Source: Dugong dugon (taxonomy: Eukaryota > Chordata > Mammalia > Sirenia > Dugongidae). Taken from it: a stretch of DNA of 64,000 nucleotides. Location: the NCBI GenBank assembly GCA_030035585.1, contig CM057460.1, positions 131,672,714 to 131,736,713 of the forward strand. The letters are read 5' to 3'. Positions 57,377 to 64,000 of the stretch are shown here, piece by piece (the stretch's first letter is position 1; each line of letters opens with the position of its first letter). The position numbers were made by a program, and so were the translations under genes. The notes beneath the pieces are model-generated. The model saw only the letters and a program-made list of their open reading frames with translations, had not been told where the DNA came from and searched no databases.

Positions 57377-58065
57377 TGGTTGTATAGTTCTGGAGTTTAT
57401 TTAGGAAGAGGTCCACTAAATTCAAATAAAAAGGAAATTACTTAACAAAAAATGTTAAATATTATTAAACAAGAGTCAAGAAAAGTAAGAATTGCTAAGT
57501 TATGGCACCCAATATCACTTTGAACTTTTCTGGCTCTGAAGCACTTTCTTCCTGTCTCGTTCATTTGATCATTATTTGAGTTTGATATTGCATGTGTGGA
57601 AAACCTTTGTTGGATTGTGTAAGTGAAAAAATACTGGAGACACTGTCCTCAAAAGAAGAAATTAAGTTGTGATACCTAACTGCAGATAATCTAGATAATT
57701 GCTACATTAGTTTCTTGAAGTATAATATTTTATTATACTCCCACCTCTTTTAATAAACTCAGTATTTTTATGCCTATTCTCTATTGCACTTGTACATTGT
57801 TCATTTGGCTATATAGTCCTGTTGCTCGGTCTTTGATTGAGCTGTTTCTGGGAAAAAATTCAAGGGTTTCTCCTCTATTCCAGATGTTTACAATAATGTG
57901 TAACTGGCATAAATTCTACTATTAAAAGGATACTTTTTCACAGGAAATAGTTTGTAAGTTTCTCTGACTTATAGTACAAAGTAAAAAGAGGGGAGGTTAA
58001 AAAACTGTTATAAAGAATTGGTTGCTAATCCACACAGGAGTCGTGCACATCAAATGTAACACTAG
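57377..58065. other. Unassigned AT-rich sequence
   Basis: No gene or recognised repeat. Confidence 0.45.
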
Positions 58066-58076
58066 ATTAGTGCATT

Positions 58077-58266
58077 GCCCATTGCCATCCAGTGAATTAG
58101 GACTTATAGCAACACTATAGGACAGAGTAAAACTGGGTTTCCAAGCCTGAAATTTTTTATGGAAGCAGACTGCCACATCTTTCTTCCATGGAACAGCTGG
58201 TAGGTTCAAACCACTGACCTTCCAATTAGCAGCTGAGTGCTTAACCACTGTGCCACCAGAGCTTCA
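58077..58266 (-). mobile_element. AfroSINE (long subfamily) with perfect duplication
   Basis: Minus-strand AfroSINE with 'tggaagcagactgccac' and head 'ccaccagagc'. Flanked by ATTAGTGCATT at 58066-58076 and 58267-58277, identical over 11 bases. The 83-codon frame across it is an artefact. Confidence 0.9.
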
Positions 58267-58277
58267 ATTAGTGCATT

Positions 58278-58738
58278 AGGAGACCGAAACTAGGAAAGGA
58301 GGCTTGAAAAGAATGACCTAAGTGAGGGAACAGACTTTGAAATATATGTATTTACTAAGACATGATACAAAACAAGGTGAACAAAAGTATTATATTAGCA
58401 AAATATCACATTAGATAATGAAATATAAACATGTTAGTCTTTAGACTATGGAGAAATATATTATTTCTACACCCTTTACTGCCATTTTAATTAAATTCAT
58501 TTACCTCCACGTTAAATATAATTTATTAAAAATCTATTTGGATGTACTGATCATAGAAGAACAATGCTACAAATGGTTTTCACACAAAGACAGAGGATGT
58601 TTGTGTAGATGAAAATATTAATTATATATATTATGCCCTGCATATATTAGATACATATCTGCATTGTGGGCAAAGAACATAAGAAAAAAGTGTGAATGAT
58701 GAGGATGAAATTTATTGACATAAATAAATGTATAAGAA
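58278..58738. other. Unassigned AT-rich sequence
   Basis: No gene or recognised repeat. Confidence 0.45.
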
Positions 58739-58798
58739 TGGACAGTTCTACTATGGGTTGCTACGTGTGGTCTTCGACTTGAAGGCACACAACAACAT
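58739..58798 (+). mobile_element. RTE/AfroSINE 3' tail fragment
   Basis: About 60 bp of the shared tail ('cagttctactatgggttg', 'aaggcacacaacaac'). 5'-truncated. Confidence 0.65.
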
Positions 58799-58848
58799 CT
58801 TCCCCTGATGGATGCTGAGCAGCTGCTCACCCAGGAATTTATAATGGA

Positions 58849-59170
58849 TGTCAGGACAAATGGCACCTAGGCACCAGTGGATATGAAATAAAGTTTATTA
58901 CTCACACAGTAAACCGCAAAAGGATTCCCCAAGGAGAAGGGCTCAGGTTCTGTCTGAAGTAGAGCTAGAGCAAAACATAAGAGCAGTGGATTGGGTCCCT
59001 ATAGTGGCTAAGGGGTGGGCTAGGGAAGAATTCACAAGTGAGGTGGGGGTTTGCCAGGCTTGCACTTCCTGCTTGCCCCAGAGGAGGAGTGGTGCACAGG
59101 GACCTGCTTATTTTGGTTGCCCAAATGTGGGGCAGGCAAAGAAGACAGATAGCAGTCAGGTTAAACAACA
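58849..59170 (-). mobile_element. Possible ERV1-like solo LTR (tentative)
   Basis: On the minus strand: start near TGTTGTTTAACCTGACTGC (59,170), a 'gtaataaactttattt' polyadenylation block (forward 58,890-58,905), and an end near TGTCCTGACA (58,849). Layout is like a gammaretrovirus-type LTR, but the family was not identified and no duplication was found. Confidence 0.4.
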
Positions 59171-60036
59171 AACATAGACTCTGCCTGTTTATTACAAGAA
59201 TAAATGTGCAAGAAATGATGCAATTTTCTTGGGAGATGTGTAAGATGTAATCAAGTGCGGAGAAGATGGGGTGAGTGAAACAGGGCTTTGAATTAGCCAG
59301 TGAGATGTTTGTACAGGTCTATGAGCGGGGGAACATTTGCTCTGTGGGCTAAGAAGACCTTCGGGAAGGTTTGAGCACTGTTTCAGAGAGTGGCTTTCAC
59401 CACAGCCCTGGGAGTGGCCAGGAGCTGGGCTATGCTCAACGAGGGAGTCTTTGTGAACAAGAGAATTTGAGGATGGTTTAGACAAGGCCCACTTAACTGA
59501 TGATACTTAGAATCATGAAGTGTGAAGACAACAGGGGAAGTTTTCTTTTTCTCACTCAGAGAAATGTCTGAAGCAGGTAGAAACATAATACACATTTTTT
59601 CCACTGACTTACTTCATAAATGTTAAAACTAAGTTTAACGTTTCAGTGGATGTGTGGATTGAGAATATAATAATAATCACCTTTAATAAAGAGATATATT
59701 TTTAAATCTTTTGAAGGAAAAATTATGTTTTTCTAAAGAAAAGTTTGTCAGCAAACATTTATTGAGTATCTTGTATCATGCATTGTGATAGAAGCTCTTT
59801 TGTGTATAAAGACTGATATTTTTAAAAGTATAATATTATTTTAGCAGGAAAAGCATTTTTGTCAGAAAACATGCTTTTAGTGGGATAGAGTTCATAAAGA
59901 AAACCTGAGTTTTTCCTGTATCTTAAATGCAATTAATGTTTTGTCTTTATGCTAAGGGAGAAAATTAATTTTAAAAACAAGACTTTATACCTTTTGTTCT
60001 AAACCTGTTTGTTACTGGTTATTTAATACATTATAG
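59171..60036. other. Unassigned sequence
   Basis: No gene recognised. 59,192-59,604 has two overlapping minus-strand frames without domain features. The first part could be upstream sequence of the LTR candidate's element. Confidence 0.4.
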
Positions 60037-60043
60037 GTTTAAT

Positions 60044-60136
60044 GAGGAGCACTGGTTTCTCAGTGGTTAAGACATCTGCTGTTAACGAAAAAGGTCTGCA
60101 GTTCAAATTCACCAACTGCTCCTTGGAGACCCTATT
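60044..60136 (+). mobile_element. AfroSINE lacking its 3' half
   Basis: 93 bp from 'gaggagcactggtttctc' (head) to 'cttggagaccctatt', flanked by GTTTAAT at 60037-60043 and 60137-60143. The 3' half and tail are absent. Confidence 0.78.
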
Positions 60137-60143
60137 GTTTAAT

Positions 60144-60574
60144 ATCTTTACATATTCTTTATAGAGAAATCCAGCTTTATTTTCTGCCTATCTAGATACG
60201 GGGTATCCATTTAAAAGGTTTCTTTTGATACTTTTTATTTATATTCATGCTAGAACTTCATTAAAGAAATATTATTGAAACAGAATACACTTCCATTTTT
60301 AGACCACTCCAATTAACTGTCATAGTCCCAGTAGCCTCTAAGGCTGAGTGCTCAGTGTACCATGCTTAAGAGGAAGAAGAAATTTTCTCGGCAATGTTTT
60401 AAGACACGACTTCTCACAAAATGCTAGTGAGTGACCTCTCTTACTTCCACTAGACAAAAGATGAGTCATACAGAATGGAATCATGTGAGTAGTTTTCATT
60501 CCTAAGACCTGGAACATACAAAGTGTTTACCACAGATATACATTGTAAGTCGTTGATAAGAGTAAGCTATTGTT
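60144..60574. other. Unassigned AT-rich sequence
   Basis: No gene or recognised repeat. Confidence 0.45.
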
Positions 60575-60584
60575 ATTATTAATA

Positions 60585-60790
60585 AAAAACAAAACCAGTT
60601 GCTGTCAAATTGATTCTGACCATGGCGGGTGGTGCAAACCGCTAAGCATTTGGCTACTAACTGAAAAGTTGGTGGTCCAAATCTACCCAGAGGCATTTTG
60701 GAAGAAAGGCCTGGCAATTTACTTCAGAAAGATCACAGACATTGAAAATCCTATGGAGCATAGTTCTACTCAGAAGCACATGGGGTCATC
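60585..60790. mobile_element. AfroSINE with 5' inversion (twin-priming form)
   Basis: The left 36 bases are the SINE tail on the minus strand ('aaaccagttgctgtcaaatt' and 'gattctgac'). Directly after, the 5' portion of a SINE runs on the plus strand ('gggtggtgcaaaccgc' to 'cacatggggtc'). Together they make up nearly one SINE, with about seven bases missing at the switch. Flanks 'attattaata' (60575-60584) and 'atcattaata' (60788-60797) match 9 of 10; the last three bases of the element overlap the right duplication. Confidence 0.8.
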
Positions 60791-60797
60791 ATTAATA

Positions 60798-63380
60798 TTG
60801 TTTTATAATCACTAACACAGCCTTCTTTTAACTATAGGATACACAGTGAATTTAGATTTCCAAGACACCATGTAGTTCTAATCTTGAAGGCAGAAAAAGA
60901 ATTACTGAAAAATTTTATACCATATGCACTATGAACCCATATATTGTAGCCCAACTTATTTGGGTAAAGTATGTTAATTAATGGTATTATAATTCTTACT
61001 TGGGAAAGTTTGCTCTGTTTTCTCTATGGTCATAGATTGTGCCCTGAATGTCAGTCAGCCTTTCATAAATTCATGCTATTGGTATCAAGAAGAGTGATGA
61101 GCCAACACAAATCCATAAATCATACTAGAAAAACAGCCCAAATATGCCCAGCAGAGTTATTCAGTCTGTCACCTCCAAATTCCCTGTTATCATCATATGA
61201 TTATTATATAATGCAGTAGAGTTCACCCCTCAAAGTGGCATTCCTCTGTTTGACTGTTATATTTATTATATACTATTATATTTATTGTGAAGCAGATACA
61301 TGTATTTCAGTGTATGCAGCAGGTACACTGGGCCCTGATGGGCTTCATCTAAAATTACATTTGGGAAGGCCTTGTAGTACTTCATAGACTATTAACAAAG
61401 AAAGATTTCTGATTTTTTTGTTTACTTTCAATCTACAGATAATTTAAATGCGCTTTCTGTTTGTCCAATCAATACAAAATTGCTAGACTCTCTAATCTCT
61501 TGAGTGATTTATCATTTATTGAGCCACGTGGCATTTTTTTTAACACGAATCAAAACTTCAGAGAATTACAAATTATGTTACACGGACACATACACAACTT
61601 CTGTCAATTCTCTCACAGTCAAAACATAGCCAGCTGTTTCTGAGATGATATCAAGTGGCAATTAAAATAGCACCAGTAATGCTGAGCTACAGTTAGGTAC
61701 AGAAAATATTTTATCTGGTTAAAGCAAGAACTATATTTAGTTGGTTAGGATTTATGTTCCATATTCGAAGAACAGATGCTCTGGAAGATTACTCTTTGGT
61801 GCCATCATGTCTATTTGTACATAATGTTGGACACATGGGGCTTGGGTGGTCCCATCCAACTTTAGTCCTCTAAGAAGTGATCTGCAAGTATCATTCGTAG
61901 ACCACTGTTTCAATAGAAGACTAATAGGTGTTGTTTCAAAAATGAGTTATTTGGTCAGACAGCATTTGGAAGTACTAAGTTAATCAAAGCTGCACATTTT
62001 TCTCTACTACAGAACTGTCAGGCTCTTTAATATACTCACAATCATTATGGATCTTCTAGATGGACTCTATCACTTCCTAAAATTATTTATCTATTGAGCC
62101 TGTGCCAGATTATCCATTACTAAGGCAGATAAAATATGTGTTTGGGACAGCAGCAAAGTTGGGAAGAAGAAAAAATTAAATTAATATTTATTTAAAGCAT
62201 CAAGAAAGTTACCATCAGAAAAAATCAGAATTTTGTCGGACTTATTACATTTATTCCACAGTCTAATGTATTTATTTTATTATGCATAGTGGGTGTAAAC
62301 ATGATTTCTTTCAGCACTTAAGGACTTGGAAGTTATTGATCCAGAACTCTTTTTTCAAGGAGCATCTACTGGGGTAATGTTGCATGGAGCACACTCAGCG
62401 AATTGCTGTTCTAAATCCCACTTACCACACTTGTCATTCTGCTTGTCTGAAGATACTATAATTTTTCCCTGCTTGGAACCTTCTAGCACTACCAGTTCCC
62501 CTGGGGTACCTATAAATCTGATAACTAAGGAATCTCAGTGATTAAAGAAGATTCCAGCCACCTCCTCAGAATACACATGGGCCAAGGAGCAGTTTAGGAC
62601 ACATAGTGACACTTAAAATGTTTCCTGCCTTGAGCAGTTCAAGGCAACAGGGCAGGGTGACCTGCATTAACCCAAATTCTGCTCTCTGTTGAGATAACAA
62701 GGATTTTGTCTGAGACTAGGATTGATATCAGGCATTAGGACCAAGCCAAGCCAAAACAGCAAAGCAGCTGGTTTAATTTTAGCCGTTTCTTTTTCAGTGT
62801 CCTTTCCTTTTTCTCATATTCCAGCCAATCGTGCTCTCTGGAACCCTCAGGCAGCCTTCCCTCTTATGCAGACCCAACTGCAATACCCATTTCCTCACTG
62901 CTTCAAAATTACCTCCCTGATGGGTTACTGGTTATTATGTACTCTCCTTCAAATTCTCAACTAAATGACAGCAATTTTTTTTCCAGTGTGTTATCACATG
63001 AGAAGAGAAAGAAATGAATCAGAGAAAACATTAGATCTTTTTAAATTGGAAGATGAAAATAGAAGGAGAATCATAATTAACTTAATAAATGGAGGAAGAT
63101 AAAATCTAAGTGCCTTCAGAGAGACAGGCCAAAGGTAAGCAAGGCAATTTTCCATGAAGAATCCATGAAAAGCTCAAAATGTAGAGACACCAAATCAGCA
63201 AAAGGCAGGGACTATCTGGAACTAAAAGAGGGTATTGGCCAAAAACAGGTTTTGGAGATATTTAGGATCCTTTACTAGGCTTGCCCCTGGACATTCAAAG
63301 GCCAGAATGAGCTCCTACAACCTAGCTTCAGCACTCGTCTAAATTCTTGAGGGATAATAAGAATCAGTATCAGCTGGCTC
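60798..63380. other. Unassigned sequence, no gene seen
   Basis: Longest stretch without a recognised repeat (2.6 kb). Frames of 60-82 codons (60971-61219, 61461-61643, 62326-62541, 62722-62964) show no domain, signal peptide or splice context. 62,990-63,110 is purine-rich. Confidence 0.45.
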
Positions 63381-63388
63381 CTATGAGG

Positions 63389-64000
63389 TGGAAGTCATGG
63401 CCATACAGAACTCACAGACCATACTTACAGTTAATTGGTTTATTAGAGAAGTAACAGGCTACAGCTTGGGGTCAGGATCAACTTGAAAGTAACAGGATCA
63501 GCATCAGGAGGCAAAGTGTGGAAAGCTCCCCTGAGGTGGAGAACACATGCCTCCTTTCTTCGGTGCAGGAAATCTTCCAACCAGGACAGCTCTCTCAAGC
63601 ATTTCTCGGTGGTGCTACCAGGCAGGCCCTCCTCTAGGCCATGCAAGTCCCCTCTCAGCCATGCACGCCTCCTCTCAGCCCCCTCAGGACAGGTCTCTCA
63701 GTCCCCTCAGGATAGGCCTCCTCTTGGCCATGCAGTCCTCTTCTCAGATATGCACGCCCTCTCTTGGCTGTGCAGATCTTCTCTGAGCTGTGCATGCCCC
63801 CTCTTGGTCATGCAGGCCTCTCTGCCTTCAGCCTCCCCACCATCAACCTCTCCACTGCTAACTGGCCCAGCTTGGAGCCAGTGCAGCAGTTTGCTCAGCT
63901 CTCTCAGCTGCTTTCCTAGCAGCAGCTTTCTGCCATCGCTGCCAACTCTGCTGCAGGACCCCTTCCAGGCTCCTCGCTGTCTTCAATGTTACAGCTCTTG
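63389..64000 (-). mobile_element. LTR 'family B' second copy, cut by window edge
   Basis: Matches the 5-kb LTR: 'tcctatgaggtgga', 'tggccatacagaactcaca', AATAAA seen as 'tttatt' at 63439-63444. It differs by lacking about 100 bases around the primer-binding site and by an expanded GC-rich stretch. The 79-codon and 67-codon frames here are in LTR sequence. Confidence 0.55.
63640..63830. repeat. Degenerate tandem repeats in LTR
   Basis: Units near 'ctctcagccatgcacgcc' and 'cctcttggccatgcag' recur with about 20-35 base spacing, six or more times, diverged. Confidence 0.7.

Noticed and set aside
1-64000. CRISPR arrays, operons, riboswitches, tRNA or rRNA genes
   Set aside because: The repeat content is mammalian; no regularly spaced repeats or structured RNA genes were seen. 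AfroSINE heads have Pol III-like boxes but are retroposons.

Overview
The window looks like nuclear DNA from an afrotherian mammal, most likely a paenungulate (elephant, manatee or hyrax); the exact species cannot be read from it. The evidence is the repeat content. There are many AfroSINE copies (head near 'ccctggtggc', a 'tctactctgtccta' block, tail near 'atgagtcggaatcgact'). There are several RTE-type LINE copies whose 3' end is homologous to the AfroSINE tail and finishes in (CAA)n, plus two L1 lineages, a MaLR-like LTR family beginning TGTCATGG, and ancient MIR/L2-like remnants. I found no host protein-coding exon, tRNA, rRNA or CpG island. Every substantial reading frame is a LINE relic or an accidental frame in a repeat.

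Layout. 0-13.8 kb: an RTE copy with clean target-site duplications (2.3-4.4 kb), a MIR, two other LTR elements (5.0-5.7 and 5.9-6.7 kb), a 5'-truncated RTE (8.4-8.9 kb), two solo MaLR-like LTRs (9.6 and 11.2 kb) and a two-unit AfroSINE insertion (12.1 kb). 13.8-22.5 kb: a nearly full-length minus-strand L1, split inside its endonuclease domain by a complete LTR-internal-LTR non-autonomous MaLR-like provirus (18,003-20,010). 22.5-36.8 kb: an older plus-strand L1 (23.7-25.5 kb), two RTE copies each interrupted by a solo LTR, a further LTR containing a nested AfroSINE, an RTE/SINE chimera and long unassigned AT-rich stretches.

36.9-40.3 kb: an essentially full-length minus-strand RTE carrying two nested SINE insertions. 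40.5-41.6 kb: an ERVL-like LTR relic with a duplicated block. 43.9-45.5 kb: an AfroSINE split by an L1 3' end, then an L1 3' UTR fragment. 47.8-55.9 kb: a dense minus-strand L1 cluster including a 5.4-kb copy with a continuous 296-codon endonuclease-bearing frame. 56-64 kb: SINEs of several structural types (including a 5'-inverted one and a 3'-truncated one), an RTE fragment, an LTR candidate and a second copy of the 5-kb LTR family at the window edge.

The genes do not work together in an operon sense. The relationships here are parasitic and historical: the LINEs presumably supplied enzymes for the SINEs, and later elements landed inside earlier ones, so relative age can be read from the nesting. 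The most informative structures are the provirus with a paralogous empty site in the second L1, the AfroSINE insertions with unusual ends, and the RTE with an inverted 5' stub. No coherent new gene system was seen. Family assignments come from recall of repeat consensus features, not from a database search.
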